DNA from: Psychrobacter nivimaris
GTDB taxonomy: Bacteria; Pseudomonadota; Gammaproteobacteria; Pseudomonadales; Moraxellaceae
NCBI RefSeq assembly: GCF_009812035.1
Contig: NZ_VZIZ01000007.1
Location: forward strand, 62,001-126,000
Direction of reading: 5' to 3'
DNA length: 64,000 nucleotides
Numbering within the stretch: the first letter of the stretch is position 1; every line of letters starts with the position of its first letter. The translations under genes were made by a program, and so were the position numbers. Below are positions 38,609-48,349 of this stretch, one piece after another. The notes below the pieces were generated by a model. That model had not been told where the DNA came from. It was given only the letters and a program-made list of their open reading frames with translations, and made no database searches.

Positions 38609-40807
38609 CTACCTTTTTGCTGAGGCTGGTACCTTACGAATGAGCCATAAGAAATACCCACCACCGATAATGGCAGCAATCGTACCAGCTGGCAGCTCAT
38701 AAGGGAAAATAACATAACGGCCAATCCAATCCGCTATCACCATTACCCCTGCCCCTAAAAGTGCAGCTAGTGGCAATTGTCGTTCAAGCTTCACAGCTCC
38801 CAGTGAAGTAGCCAAATGCGGCACCATCAAACCAATAAAGCTCAATGGGCCAACGGCAAGCGTGCTGGCCGTACTAAGTGCTGCTACTAATGCCAATAAC
38901 GACAAAGTCACTGGCGTAACCGCCACACCCAAATTACGCGCCACACCTGTACCTAGCCCAAGAACTCGCAAAGGCTTAATCAGCAATAGACTGAGTACAA
39001 ATAAGATAGCGGCAATGCCAATGAGATACCATACTGTACTAGGCTGAGCGCTATAAGTCGTCCCTGAAAGCCAGCTGAGCATCGCTTCTAGACGCGGATC
39101 TCCTGAGAGCTTGACCATATGCATCACCCCATCCATCATGGCGGCAATGCCTATACCTACCAATAATAAATAACCTGAGCTGACCCTGCGTGCTAGCCAA
39201 ATAATCAATAGCAGCACGGCCATCGCCCCTGACAGTCCTGAAACCAGCAACGTCCCTGCTCCTGCAGATAGTCCTAAACTTGGCAGTAATAAAAACCCTA
39301 AAATAACCCCAAGTGCCGCGCCTGAACTGACCCCCAGCACCTCAGGACTGGCCATGGGGTTACGCGTTAAAGTTTGCAGTAGCACACCGGCGACCGCCAA
39401 CATCAAGCCTGTGGCCGCAGCGCTCAAACTGCGAGGTAATCGGTACTGCTGCGTAAGCGCCCAGTCCGTACTTAACCCCCAACCATTGATATCTTGTACA
39501 AATAAACAGGCAAACATGATAATAGCGAGCACGCCAACGCCCCATCGCCAAAAGGCAATGGATGTATGCTTACCTGCAAGCATCGGTGTCACTGTCTCTA
39601 TCCGCTCGCGACGCTGACGCAAAATCAGCCAAATAATCAGCGGTGCACCCAAGATACCTGTCATGGCACCAGCTGGAATCTGCATATCAAGTAACGGCTC
39701 AAGCAGTAACGCGACATTACTGGTCAACAACAACAGCAGCGCCCCCAACCCAAAAGCAGTAGCCAAACGCTTACCAATAGCAGAAATACCTAGCGCATTG
39801 ACCAAACTTGCCGCACCAAGACCAATAAAACCAATCAAGCCCACTTCACTAACCACTAAAGCGGTCACAACGGCGACCACCAATACAACAAGTGCGCGAA
39901 TCCCATTAATAGGTACACCCAGACGTTTTGCCTGCGTGTCATCTAGACTCATCAGCGTTAATGGTTTTAGTAATGGCAGACATACGACCGCCATCAAAAT
40001 AGCAGTGATGACTAGCGCTATACTGGTATGCCAGCTATTTTGTGCCAAAAACCCAGCCGCCCATGACAGCATGCCATTACTACGCTCAGCAAAAAACAGT
40101 ACTAGAACATTGGCTACTGCGGCCAGCAAAATATTGACGACCAAACCGGCCAATATCAAAATCAATGGATTAAATCGACTGGGTGCTGACAAGGCAAATA
40201 CCAGACCCATACTAATGATAGCCCCTACAAAGGCCACGTAAATTCCGCCATAAATAGCCAAGCTTGGCAAAAATAACGTGACAATAAGCATGGCCAACTG
40301 TGCACCCACGCCCACACCTAGCGTGGTATCTGATGCTAAGGGGTTTTTTACCAATTGCTGTAGTAAAATACTGACCACGCCTAATAGCCCGCCAGCCAAC
40401 AACGCCACCACGCTGGTCGCCACTAGATGCAGCTGTATCGCCATACTGGCAATATCCAATTGCGAGCTTGGTATAAGCAAGTCACTCAGTGGGCGCGTCC
40501 ACTGTTGATCTAGCAGCGCCCAACTACTCCATAATGACAAAGCCGCTAGTCCGATGAGCATGGTCCATAGTCGCCAAGACATACTGGCAAATAAAGAAGT
40601 TTGGGGATTGGGTTGGTTCGGTGGCTGATTCAGTGGTGATGATGACTGTTTCAATGATTGCGAAGATGATAACGTTGATGAGGGTTTTGGAACTGTTGCT
40701 GCTTGAGAAGCTAATGTCATCGTATGAGCACTGTCGTTATGAGAACTGTCGATGTGGTTATTGATATTATTGTTTTGGTTGTTGTGAGTATCTGCATTGG
40801 CGCTCAT
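38609..40807 (-). CDS. fhuB: Fe(3+)-hydroxamate permease FhuB (fused double permease)
   Basis: 732 aa, about the length of FhuB (660), with two FecCD permease halves: the first from about residue 75-390 and the second from about 405-730. Each has the repeat 'QQLVKNPLASDTTLGVGVGAQLA' / 'QTLTRNPMASPEVLGVSSGAALG' and 'GLIGFIGLG' / 'GPLSFIGLMVPH'. The first 70 residues are a Ser/Asn/Gln-rich extension. It overlaps the binding-protein gene by 4 bases (ATGA) and forms with it and the ATPase the inner-membrane importer. Confidence 0.9.
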   Translation of the reverse strand: MSANADTHNNQNNNINNHIDSSHNDSAHTMTLASQAATVPKPSSTLSSSQSLKQSSSPLNQPPNQPNPQTSLFASMSWRLWTMLIGLAALSLWSSWALLDQQWTRPLSDLLIPSSQLDIASMAIQLHLVATSVVALLAGGLLGVVSILLQQLVKNPLASDTTLGVGVGAQLAMLIVTLFLPSLAIYGGIYVAFVGAIISMGLVFALSAPSRFNPLILILAGLVVNILLAAVANVLVLFFAERSNGMLSWAAGFLAQNSWHTSIALVITAILMAVVCLPLLKPLTLMSLDDTQAKRLGVPINGIRALVVLVVAVVTALVVSEVGLIGFIGLGAASLVNALGISAIGKRLATAFGLGALLLLLTSNVALLLEPLLDMQIPAGAMTGILGAPLIIWLILRQRRERIETVTPMLAGKHTSIAFWRWGVGVLAIIMFACLFVQDINGWGLSTDWALTQQYRLPRSLSAAATGLMLAVAGVLLQTLTRNPMASPEVLGVSSGAALGVILGFLLLPSLGLSAGAGTLLVSGLSGAMAVLLLIIWLARRVSSGYLLLVGIGIAAMMDGVMHMVKLSGDPRLEAMLSWLSGTTYSAQPSTVWYLIGIAAILFVLSLLLIKPLRVLGLGTGVARNLGVAVTPVTLSLLALVAALSTASTLAVGPLSFIGLMVPHLATSLGAVKLERQLPLAALLGAGVMVIADWIGRYVIFPYELPAGTIAAIIGGGYFLWLIRKVPASAKR

Positions 40808-41715
40808 AGTACTTCCCCGCCTTTTAATGAAACTTCTGACAAGTTATTTGCTAGGCTAACCAATGATGACATCCCACCATAAATCCATACTGGTGGTAGC
40901 TCGCCCACACAGCGGGTATTGCCATAACCCAGGCGCTGCCAAATCAAGCTGTCATCAATTTCAGCTCTAGTAATTGGGCTTAGTGGATCGATAATTAATA
41001 GACAAGTCTCATCATCTAGTTGCGCCAAATCTCCCATCCGTATCGGCACAAATCCCCAATTATTGCCTTTGCCCAATACCACAAGCTCTCTATCCATCTG
41101 CTCTAGCGCAGGCTGAAATAGGCTGTTCGCCACATACATACGCATGTTATTGGCATCCGCAAACTGTACCACTGCGAATTTCTTGGCTTTTGGATAACGC
41201 TCCTTGAATTGCTGACTGGCGAGCTGTATGTCTTTCTGACTTTGTACAATATAGTCTTCAGCCATCTTCGGGTTATCGATCAGTACGCCAAGCTCCCGCG
41301 TCGGTTCGGTATAGTCAGCCCACATTGCTGTCTCTCCTTTTGCCGCAGACATTACAGATTCTGCAGGCACATCGCCGTATAAGTTGCGTGCATGCTCATA
41401 AAAATAATTATCTATGACCATATCGACAGGCAGTTGAGCGATTAGCTCAGCGTTAGGCTGATAGCGTATGCCTAAGTCTGTGATCGACGCTGGCAGTTTG
41501 GGGCTACCCACCCATCTGTCCCAAACCCTGACATCACCTGTTGCAATTGGTGCATGCCCCATCGCCGTCAAAGTCGCTGCATTACCCCAGTCGGGAGACA
41601 CGATATTCATCCTATCGCTATCACTTTCTTCTGCTTCTGAGGTAGTGGATGTCTGACTATTACAGGCCGTCAATACCAAGCACAATGCGAGGGCGAACCA
41701 TTTCAGTGATGTCAT
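40804..41715 (-). CDS. FhuD-like siderophore-binding lipoprotein
   Basis: 303 aa. The start at ATG 41715 gives a clean lipoprotein signal, MTSLKWFALALCLVLTAC (lipobox LTAC); an upstream start would add 21 residues without a better signal. The mature protein has the two-lobe pattern of iron-siderophore binding proteins ('IVSPDWGNAATLTAMGHAPIATGD', 'DLGIRYQPNAELIAQLPVDMVI', 'WIYGGMSSLVSLANNL'). In a Gram-negative it would be a periplasm-facing lipoprotein. It delivers ferric siderophore to the FhuB-type permease. Confidence 0.85.
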   Translation of the reverse strand: MTSLKWFALALCLVLTACNSQTSTTSEAEESDSDRMNIVSPDWGNAATLTAMGHAPIATGDVRVWDRWVGSPKLPASITDLGIRYQPNAELIAQLPVDMVIDNYFYEHARNLYGDVPAESVMSAAKGETAMWADYTEPTRELGVLIDNPKMAEDYIVQSQKDIQLASQQFKERYPKAKKFAVVQFADANNMRMYVANSLFQPALEQMDRELVVLGKGNNWGFVPIRMGDLAQLDDETCLLIIDPLSPITRAEIDDSLIWQRLGYGNTRCVGELPPVWIYGGMSSLVSLANNLSEVSLKGGEVL

Positions 41716-41828
41716 TACTGATACTGACGTAACTATTGGATGTTTTGATAATTTATCTGTATAAAAAACGGGAGGCATAGAAGCGTATCTTTGTAGGCGA
41801 ATTAAAAAGAAGGAGCAGAAACTAGACG

Positions 41829-42605
41829 TTAAGCGACTGCGACAGGCTGTCCAGTAATAGGATGACTGAGCAACTGCATATCGACATTAAAAATATCGTG
41901 TAGCACGGTAGGTTGCATGGTACTGGCGATATCGCCGTTGTGACATATTTGGCCATTTTTCAGCGCGATGACTCGATCGGCATATTGCGCTGCCAAGTTA
42001 ATATCATGAATAATAATTACCACGCTCAAGCCTTGCTCGTCCACCAAACGACGAATGAGCTGAATGACCTCGATTTGATAATGCATATCGAGGGCAGCAA
42101 GTGGCTCATCGAGCAACAGGTAACGGGTATCCTGTGCCAGACACATGGCAAGCCAAGCACGAGCGCGCTCACCACCTGACAGCGTGGCCGTGATTCGATC
42201 AGCGAAGGCTTCGGTTTGAGTCACTTTTAATGCTTGTGCCACTTTATCTTTATCAATCTGGGTGGGCTTTTGTAGCCATTTTTGATGCGGATACCGTCCC
42301 AACATAACCAGTTCACGCACCGTGAATCCAGCAGCTTCTGGCAATTGCTGCGGCAGATATGCCATTTGCCGCGCTAACTCCTTACTGCCGTAGTCATTGA
42401 TACTGTGCTCATCTAATGTGACATTGCCGCTACTACTTGCCATCTCACCTGCTAGCGCTTTGATCAAGGTCGACTTGCCAGACCCATTATGCCCAACCAA
42501 AGCCACCAGTTGATTGGTATCAATCTCACAAGTCACGTTGTCTAATAGAGTATTTCCTTGACGGCTGATAGTCAGCTGGTTTGCACGTAGCATATAAGCA
42601 CTCAT
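41829..42605 (-). CDS. Siderophore ABC transporter ATPase (FhuC/FecE-type)
   Basis: 258 aa from ATG 42605 (MSAYMLRANQLTISRQG). Walker A GHNGSGKST, Q-loop 'AYLPQQLP', signature 'TLSGGERARAWLAM', Walker B 'YLLLDEPLAALD' and H-loop 'VIIIHD' are all present. It powers the FhuB-type permease. The first gene of the uptake operon, with a Fur box about 100 bases upstream of the ATG; the operon runs ATPase, binding protein, permease, MFS, receptor, all in one direction. Confidence 0.93.
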   Translation of the reverse strand: MSAYMLRANQLTISRQGNTLLDNVTCEIDTNQLVALVGHNGSGKSTLIKALAGEMASSSGNVTLDEHSINDYGSKELARQMAYLPQQLPEAAGFTVRELVMLGRYPHQKWLQKPTQIDKDKVAQALKVTQTEAFADRITATLSGGERARAWLAMCLAQDTRYLLLDEPLAALDMHYQIEVIQLIRRLVDEQGLSVVIIIHDINLAAQYADRVIALKNGQICHNGDIASTMQPTVLHDIFNVDMQLLSHPITGQPVAVA

Positions 42606-42707
42606 TGTTGATAAAAATAATATGTCATAAAAATGATGGTTTATCGGCCATCGGTTATAGACCGATTTTTGATGATCAAACCACAATAAAAATTGATTTT
42701 ACTCGTA

Positions 42708-42732
42708 AATGATAACAAAAACAATTATCATT
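42708..42732. promoter_or_regulatory. Fur box in divergent siderophore promoter
   Basis: AATGATAA...TTATCATT inverted repeats (42708-42715 and 42725-42732) separated by 9 bases lie between the ATPase gene and the siderophore-interacting gene, so iron can repress both directions. Confidence 0.75.
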
Positions 42733-42786
42733 AACTATAAACTCATTCACTTTAATTTCAACGCTCTGTTGATTGCGAGTATTTAT

Positions 42787-44082
42787 ATGACCAACCTTCT
42801 TTTAGCTTCTACAGAAAACATCGATAACCAAAACAGCCAATACACCCCCCTAAACGACCCTGAAATAGCAAGTGTGGTCGCTCATATTAATGAAGAGCAC
42901 CTCGATGAACTGCTTGGATTCTTGAGTGCATTTACCTCATTATCTACCACCGAATTAGATCTGGTCGATGCGCAGATAACTGATATTTATGCTGAAGGTA
43001 TTGCTATACAGACTTTTCTAAAAAGCTCAGAGATTCAACCAGCTGGCGCTCACAACACCTCGCTTGATGACCAGACTTTCTTTATCGCTTTTGCCGCACC
43101 TATCTCCCAGCTTGATGACTTGCAAGCCCAATATATCTTGCTAAAACAAAGAGCAGATAAAAAGCTAGGCAAAAAAACAATCAAACTGACCAAGCAAGTA
43201 TTTGATGTACAAAACAGTTATAGAGTCAGCAAAAATATGCTGCGCCTTGAATTGAGCATGCCGTCATTAAATAGTGATACGCCATTAATTAATACCGCTC
43301 AGTTAAGTAATGCTAAGGGCGCAACAAGCTCGATGTCAGTACCTACCAACGAAGCGGGTTACGCGTACTTGTTTGATTTAGAACACAATGCAATGACCGA
43401 TGCATTGATGACTGACAGCACTGATGGCAATAAAGCTAGTGACTATAAAACTAATGATAGCGAAAAGGAAAACGTACGCCCTGCTCGTCCTCACTGCTAT
43501 TACACTTTGAGAAAAGCATGGCAAGCTGATAATGGAATACGAGCTTGGGTCGATGTTTTTTTGCATGGGAATACACCGGGCGGCAACTGGGCAGCAACAC
43601 TCCAAGCAGGCGAGACCGTTGTCACAAAACGAGAGTTTCCGGAAAAAGTAGAGCACTTACGAGACGGTCAAGCGGTACTGATTGTCGATGAAACATCAAT
43701 GCCAACGGCAGCACGACTGCTAGAGCTATGGAACAACCCTACACCACCATTGGTCATTTGCGTGACGCAAGATGCAGGCGATCAAAGTTATTTCGATACT
43801 GTAAAAATGCGCAGTTGCCTCAATTGCGATACTGAAAACAGTAGTAATAACTACTTTACCGTATTGCCTATAGTAACCAATCAACCAAACTCAGGAGCAG
43901 AGTTAGCCACGCTAATCGACAGAGAGTTAGGCGACTATTTGACTAACAACCCTCTAAAGATTGATAAAGTTTGGGGAGCACTAGAAGCAAATACTGCCAA
44001 AGCATTGCGCCCGTTGCTGAAAGACCGACTTGAGCTTAGTCGTACAGATGTTGTGGTAAAGGTATATTGGCGTCACGATTAG
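42787..44082 (+). CDS. Siderophore-interacting protein (ferric reductase), DUF2470 fusion
   Basis: 431 aa. ATG 42787 chosen because the longer frame begins inside the Fur box. N-terminal 'PEIASVVAHINEEHLDELLGFL' is a DUF2470 domain. The C-terminal half is the SIP reductase: 'CYYTLRKAW' for the FAD site, 'VDVFLHGNTPGGNWAATLQAGE', then a nucleotide-binding part ('QAVLIVDETSMPTAARLLELW', 'KVYWRHD'). It would release iron from imported ferric siderophore in the cytoplasm. Divergent from the importer and sharing its Fur box. Confidence 0.85.
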   Translation: MTNLLLASTENIDNQNSQYTPLNDPEIASVVAHINEEHLDELLGFLSAFTSLSTTELDLVDAQITDIYAEGIAIQTFLKSSEIQPAGAHNTSLDDQTFFIAFAAPISQLDDLQAQYILLKQRADKKLGKKTIKLTKQVFDVQNSYRVSKNMLRLELSMPSLNSDTPLINTAQLSNAKGATSSMSVPTNEAGYAYLFDLEHNAMTDALMTDSTDGNKASDYKTNDSEKENVRPARPHCYYTLRKAWQADNGIRAWVDVFLHGNTPGGNWAATLQAGETVVTKREFPEKVEHLRDGQAVLIVDETSMPTAARLLELWNNPTPPLVICVTQDAGDQSYFDTVKMRSCLNCDTENSSNNYFTVLPIVTNQPNSGAELATLIDRELGDYLTNNPLKIDKVWGALEANTAKALRPLLKDRLELSRTDVVVKVYWRHD

Positions 44083-44361
44083 CTTAGCCTTATAAGATGA
44101 AACTCAAAACCTATCCTATATCAAAACTTATCCTATATATAGTGGATGCTACTGACGCATCCACCGTTAATGTTTGCAGCAACGAATGCATGTAGGGTAT
44201 AGTTTTCATTTTGAACGTTTAATCAATATAGACTATAGGCAGATAGCCTTATCACTAAAATTACAAGTTATAGTCGAGTAGCACTCAGAGACTCACTTCT
44301 AATAGACTGTCTAACACCTGTGCCAGAATGCACTGTTATTTTTCTAAACCAAGGATGATAT

Positions 44362-45279
44362 ATGAAAAAACTTAGGACACCTGACTCGTATTTTGCTAAC
44401 TTGCAAGATTACGATTTTGAACCGAATTATTTGATGGTCGATGATACAGAGGGTGGCGAGCTGCGCGTACACTACCTTGATGAAGGCCCAAGCGATGCCG
44501 ACCCTATCTTGTTATTACATGGCGAACCTTCTTGGGCGTATCTGTATCGTAAAGTCATTCCAATACTAACAGCAGCAGGACACCGCGTTATCGCGCCAGA
44601 CCTTCCTGGTTTTGGACGTTCAGACAAACCTGCATCGCGTACTGATTACACTTATCAGCGCCATGTCGATTGGATGCAATCGGTACTTGATCAATTAGAT
44701 TTAAAAAATATCACACTGTTTTGTCAAGATTGGGGCGGTTTAATCGGCCTACGCTTAGTAGCAGCGCATCCTGATAAATTCGATCGCGTCGCAGCAGGCA
44801 ACACGATGCTACCGACTGGAGATCATGATCCTGGCGAAGGTTTTCGTAAGTGGCAGAAGTTTTCTCAAGAGACGCCGCAATTTAATGTAGCAGGCACCAT
44901 CAAAAGCGGTACCACAACAACACTGCCTCAAGCCGTACTGGATGCTTACGATGCACCCTTCCCTGATGAGTCCTATAAAGAAGGCGCCAGACAGTTTCCT
45001 ATCCTAGTGCCCACGACACCAGATGATCCTGCTTCAGAAAACAACCGAGCAGCTTGGGTCGTGCTAAGCAAATGGAGCAAGCCATTTATTACACTGTTTA
45101 GTGATTCCGACCCCGTAACTGGTGGCGGCGATCGCATCATGCAAAAGCTGATTCCGGGTACCAAAGGCCAAAATCATACGACTATCACTAACGGTGGTCA
45201 TTTCCTGCAAGAAGACCAAGGCGAAACATTGGCTGAGCTTCTACTAAAGTTCATCAATGACAATCCAAAAGCACAGTAA
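44362..45279 (+). CDS. Haloalkane dehalogenase
   Basis: 305 aa alpha/beta hydrolase. Nucleophile Asp123 lies in CQDWGG, with the halide-binding Trp beside it; the oxyanion motif is HGEPSW with a second Trp; His280 is in 'NGGHFLQED'; Asp248 or Asp250 ('FSDSDP') is the acid. These are the DhlA-type (HLD-I) features and the length agrees (310 for DhlA). It would hydrolyse C-halogen bonds of haloalkanes to alcohols. AAGGATGA precedes the ATG. It stands alone, with a terminator after it. The 279 bases before it hold no gene. Confidence 0.9.
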   Translation: MKKLRTPDSYFANLQDYDFEPNYLMVDDTEGGELRVHYLDEGPSDADPILLLHGEPSWAYLYRKVIPILTAAGHRVIAPDLPGFGRSDKPASRTDYTYQRHVDWMQSVLDQLDLKNITLFCQDWGGLIGLRLVAAHPDKFDRVAAGNTMLPTGDHDPGEGFRKWQKFSQETPQFNVAGTIKSGTTTTLPQAVLDAYDAPFPDESYKEGARQFPILVPTTPDDPASENNRAAWVVLSKWSKPFITLFSDSDPVTGGGDRIMQKLIPGTKGQNHTTITNGGHFLQEDQGETLAELLLKFINDNPKAQ

Positions 45280-45287
45280 TAGATAAC

Positions 45288-45327
45288 AAAAACCCTGATT
45301 GCTAATGTACTAGCCATCAGAGTTTTT
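45288..45327 (+). terminator. Terminator of the dehalogenase gene
   Basis: Imperfect stem AAC-C-CTGAT-T-GCTA / TAGC-C-ATCAG-A-GTT with T run after it, 10 bases after the stop. Confidence 0.65.
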
Positions 45328-45478
45328 AGTAATACTATAATGATTGGTCAATGATAAAGTGCGCGAGCTGTTAAAACCAAATCATTGGTATTTAATCAAA
45401 TTGTATTTTATCAAGTAGCATCTTATAAAAAGCAACAGCGTGATCGACACTAAAAAATCTGCTTTTTATCCAGCCCTG

Positions 45479-46063
45479 CTATACGATATTTTTAAAAATA
45501 TCATCGATATATTTCTCTACTGCATCATTGTCGTTAGTGACCTGCGCATAAGTCCTGAGACCTATAATTTGAATTTGGAAATAACGCGCCAGCTCAACTG
45601 GATCTTTTTCTGCGCTAATTTCACCGCTATCAATGGCTTGTCCAAAGAGCACGGCAAATGACGCCTCTATACCTTCTAAGATATTCGTTGCATGTGCGAG
45701 CAAATCTGGACTATCGTTTTGAGTAAGCTCAGCGACTGTTTTGACGATCATGCACATACCACTAGGCGCAGTGGCGCTATTACAGACAATCACCGTATGG
45801 ATAAAATGTTTTAAGCCATCTAACACTGTGTCTTTTTGCTCAATACAGTCGGCCAATCTCTTGGCGCCATCTGCAGCATAGCGATTTAGCGACTCTGTAA
45901 ATAGTTTATCTTTACTACCAAAAGCTGCATAAATACTACCTGGGTGCATATTTACCACATCTTGCAAGTTTCGCATGGATGTTGCGTGATAGCCTTTTTC
46001 CCAATAGAGATTTTTTGCTTTTTCGATCACATCCTCACGATTGAACTTTATCGGAGCACTCAT
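45479..46063 (-). CDS. TetR family transcriptional regulator
   Basis: 194 aa. ATG 46063 has AAGGTGA upstream. The N-terminal HTH (residues about 10-55) reads 'REDVIEKAKNLYWEKGYHATSMRNLQDVVNMHPGSIYAAFGSKDKLF', the classic TetR shape, followed by a ligand-binding helical domain with several Cys/Met ('PSGMCMIVKTVAEL'). It is probably a repressor of an efflux, dehalogenation or glutathione-type gene; no target is obvious. The IS element ends only a few bases before its ribosome site. Confidence 0.9.
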   Translation of the reverse strand: MSAPIKFNREDVIEKAKNLYWEKGYHATSMRNLQDVVNMHPGSIYAAFGSKDKLFTESLNRYAADGAKRLADCIEQKDTVLDGLKHFIHTVIVCNSATAPSGMCMIVKTVAELTQNDSPDLLAHATNILEGIEASFAVLFGQAIDSGEISAEKDPVELARYFQIQIIGLRTYAQVTNDNDAVEKYIDDIFKNIV

Positions 46064-46087
46064 AATTTTCACCTTAATATCTTTGCC

Positions 46088-47402
46088 ATGAACTACCCAC
46101 TACCTTAGAGGTAGAGGTTTCTTAGGTAACGCTCTTACTTAATACGCTATTCTGTATCAGCGGTTAAGCGAATTTACTAAGCTAACCCTATCGCACCGAC
46201 AGTTTTTGATTGTTGAACCAATATCAATCCTTGATTTAAGATATTGATGCTGGCATTAATGTCTCGATCACGGGTCTGTAGACATCTTGGGCAGTCCCAT
46301 AATCTATCGCTGAGTTTAAGGTCATCTTTACCAAGGACATAATCACAGCCTGAGCATGTTTTAGATGACGGATACCATCGGTCTATTTTCACAAGCGCTT
46401 TGTCATACCATTCTGCTTTATAAGCAAGCATAATGGTAAAGACTGACCATGAACTATCGCTAATAGCTTTGGCAAGCTTTCTGTTTTTAACCATCCCTTT
46501 GATGTTCAAGTCCTCTATAGCAATGACATCGTGGTTTTTGATGATATTGAATGAGAGTTTATGTAGAAAATCAAGACGCTGGTTGGTTATTTTTTCGTAA
46601 ACCTTCGCGACTTTAGCTTTTTGCTTTTGATAATTACGACTGTCTGACAGCTTACGCTGCTGAGCTTTAGCAACCTCTCTACGTTTGGCTAAAATCTTTT
46701 GCTCACGCGCAAGCTTGTCTTTCAGCTTCGATAGAAACCTAGGATTAGCAACTTTAGTACTGTCTGATAAGACAATAAAGTTGGTCAATCCTAAATCAAT
46801 GCCTATATTAGAATAAGTCTTTGGTAGCGGCTCCACTACTGTTTCAACCAATAGGCTGACAAAGTACTTACCAGATGGGGTTGCGCTGATAGTGGCACTT
46901 TTAATAAGCCCATTAATGCGGCGATGTATTTTTGCTTTGATATGACCAATTTTGGGGAGTTTGACACTGTTATATGTGAGTGCAACCGTCCCTTTTTGGT
47001 TATTAGTGGTGTAGCTGTCTTTGATACCTTTTTTCTTGAATTTAGGGAAGCCTGTGCCTTGTTCGAAAAACTTTTTATAGGCGCTGCGAAGGTTCTGCTG
47101 CACGTTAGCTAATGCTAAGCTATCTACTTCTTTGAGCCATTCAAACTCTTTTTTATACTGAGCAGGGGTGTTGTTTAGAATCGTTTTATTTGCTTTATAA
47201 TGATTAACCTTATCAGACAACATCTTATTCCAAATAAAGCGGGTACATCCAAATGATTTAGCAAAGAATACTTGCTGTTCGTCATTTGGATATAATCTCA
47301 CTTTATAAGCTTTTAAGATTTGTTTGGGCATAAGGTATGATAACATCTTAAGCTATACTAAAAAATAATGATATACTCATCCCTCTACTTTAAAGGTAGA
47401 GG
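46088..47402 (-). mobile_element. IS200/IS605-type element, TnpB only
   Basis: Subterminal palindromes flank the gene: CTACCTTAGAGGTAG at 46100-46114 on the right-end side and CCTCTACTTTAAAGGTAGAGG at 47382-47402 upstream. No TnpA gene is present, so movement needs an outside enzyme. Exact ends cannot be fixed from one copy; the right end is probably near 46088-46092. Confidence 0.75.
46177..47331 (-). CDS. tnpB: TnpB RNA-guided nuclease (IS605 OrfB)
   Basis: 384 aa from ATG 47331 ('MPKQILKAYKVRLYPNDEQQ'). The N-terminal wedge-type domain is followed by the RuvC parts: Asp in GIDLGLTNF, Glu in IEDLNIKGM, Asp in RDRDINASIN, and a zinc ribbon with two CxxC (CSGC, CPRC). All three catalytic acids are present, so it looks active. 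TnpB uses a guide RNA made from the right end of the element. Full-length, not truncated. Confidence 0.93.
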   Translation of the reverse strand: MPKQILKAYKVRLYPNDEQQVFFAKSFGCTRFIWNKMLSDKVNHYKANKTILNNTPAQYKKEFEWLKEVDSLALANVQQNLRSAYKKFFEQGTGFPKFKKKGIKDSYTTNNQKGTVALTYNSVKLPKIGHIKAKIHRRINGLIKSATISATPSGKYFVSLLVETVVEPLPKTYSNIGIDLGLTNFIVLSDSTKVANPRFLSKLKDKLAREQKILAKRREVAKAQQRKLSDSRNYQKQKAKVAKVYEKITNQRLDFLHKLSFNIIKNHDVIAIEDLNIKGMVKNRKLAKAISDSSWSVFTIMLAYKAEWYDKALVKIDRWYPSSKTCSGCDYVLGKDDLKLSDRLWDCPRCLQTRDRDINASINILNQGLILVQQSKTVGAIGLA

Positions 47403-47517
47403 AATTCTGCACATAGTCATTAAAATCTATTTTAAGGCAAAGTTTGTAGAATCAACCTTAGTTACTGGTTTTAATCACTTTTTATATTATAAGACTTATT
47501 GAGTCTCTTTGCTTCGA

Positions 47518-48198
47518 TTAACTATTTTTATCAAAGTTTTGCGGATAAAGCGCGCGTGCAGCAACGTCGTCAAACTCAGTTTTGAAATCAATACCTTTAG
47601 GAATGTCACGGGCTTTTTGTACCGCTGGACGAGCATTAATGCTATCAAACCAGCGATTTAGATTCGGATAATTATCCAAGCCGCCTTCGCTTAGTACAAC
47701 TGTCGCCTTATCAATCCAGCCCCAAGTAGAAATATCAGCGATTGAGTAGCTATCACCAACCATATATTCACGGCCTTCTAGGTGCGTATCTAGCACTTCA
47801 TAATGACGCTCAGCCTCACGAAGGTAGCGATTAATTGCATATGGGATTTTTTCTGGCGCTTTATGTCTAAAGTGAACAGATTGACCAGAAAAAGGGCCCA
47901 ATCCAGATGCTACAAACATTAGCCACGATAGCATCTCGCTACGATCTTCTGGCTGTCCTGCCAGCTTGCCTGTTTTTTCAGAAAGATACATCAAGATAGC
48001 CGTAGAATCAAACACGCGTTTGCCATCATCTTCTAGGGCAGGTGTTTTGCCGTTTGGGTTGATAGCACGGTACTCAGGTGTATGCTGCTCACCTTTTAGA
48101 GTATCTACTGCCACAAGCTCATAAGGCAGACCAGTTTCTTCAAGAAACAATGCTACTTTCATTGGGTTTGGCGTTTGATGGAAATAAAATTTAAGCAT
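47518..48198 (-). CDS. Glutathione S-transferase
   Basis: 226 aa with an N-terminal thioredoxin-fold domain ('FYFHQTPNPMKVALFLEETGLPYELVAVD', 'NPNGKTPALEDDGKRVFDSTAILMYL') and a C-terminal helical domain ('MVGDSYSIADISTWGWI'). This is the YfcG/nu-like class that binds GSH and can reduce disulfides. It lies divergently next to a cluster of thiol enzymes, with a TetR-type operator before it. Confidence 0.9.
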   Translation of the reverse strand: MLKFYFHQTPNPMKVALFLEETGLPYELVAVDTLKGEQHTPEYRAINPNGKTPALEDDGKRVFDSTAILMYLSEKTGKLAGQPEDRSEMLSWLMFVASGLGPFSGQSVHFRHKAPEKIPYAINRYLREAERHYEVLDTHLEGREYMVGDSYSIADISTWGWIDKATVVLSEGGLDNYPNLNRWFDSINARPAVQKARDIPKGIDFKTEFDDVAARALYPQNFDKNS

Positions 48199-48335
48199 AA
48201 CTTTATCCTATTATATGAAGACAGTCGTCTAATGACTACAAAAGCTGACAACTATAAAAATTGTAATGAGATAACAAAAACAAGCATCTGATTTGAAGCA
48301 CATTTTTATTGTCTGACATACACTATAACCACAAA

Positions 48336-48349
48336 TGAACGGTCGTTCA
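48336..48349. promoter_or_regulatory. TetR-type operator before GST gene
   Basis: TGAACGGTCGTTCA is a near-perfect 14-bp palindrome, 140 bases before the GST start. Such sequences are typical TetR sites. Which regulator binds is unknown; the TetR gene at 45479-46063 is a candidate. Confidence 0.6.

Noticed and set aside
39663..40241. 192-aa plus-strand open frame opposite fhuB
   Set aside because: Antisense shadow of the permease gene, no family features.
42709..42786. Longer start for the siderophore-interacting protein
   Set aside because: The upstream ATG lies inside the Fur box, so it cannot be a normal translated leader; ATG 42787 is preferred.
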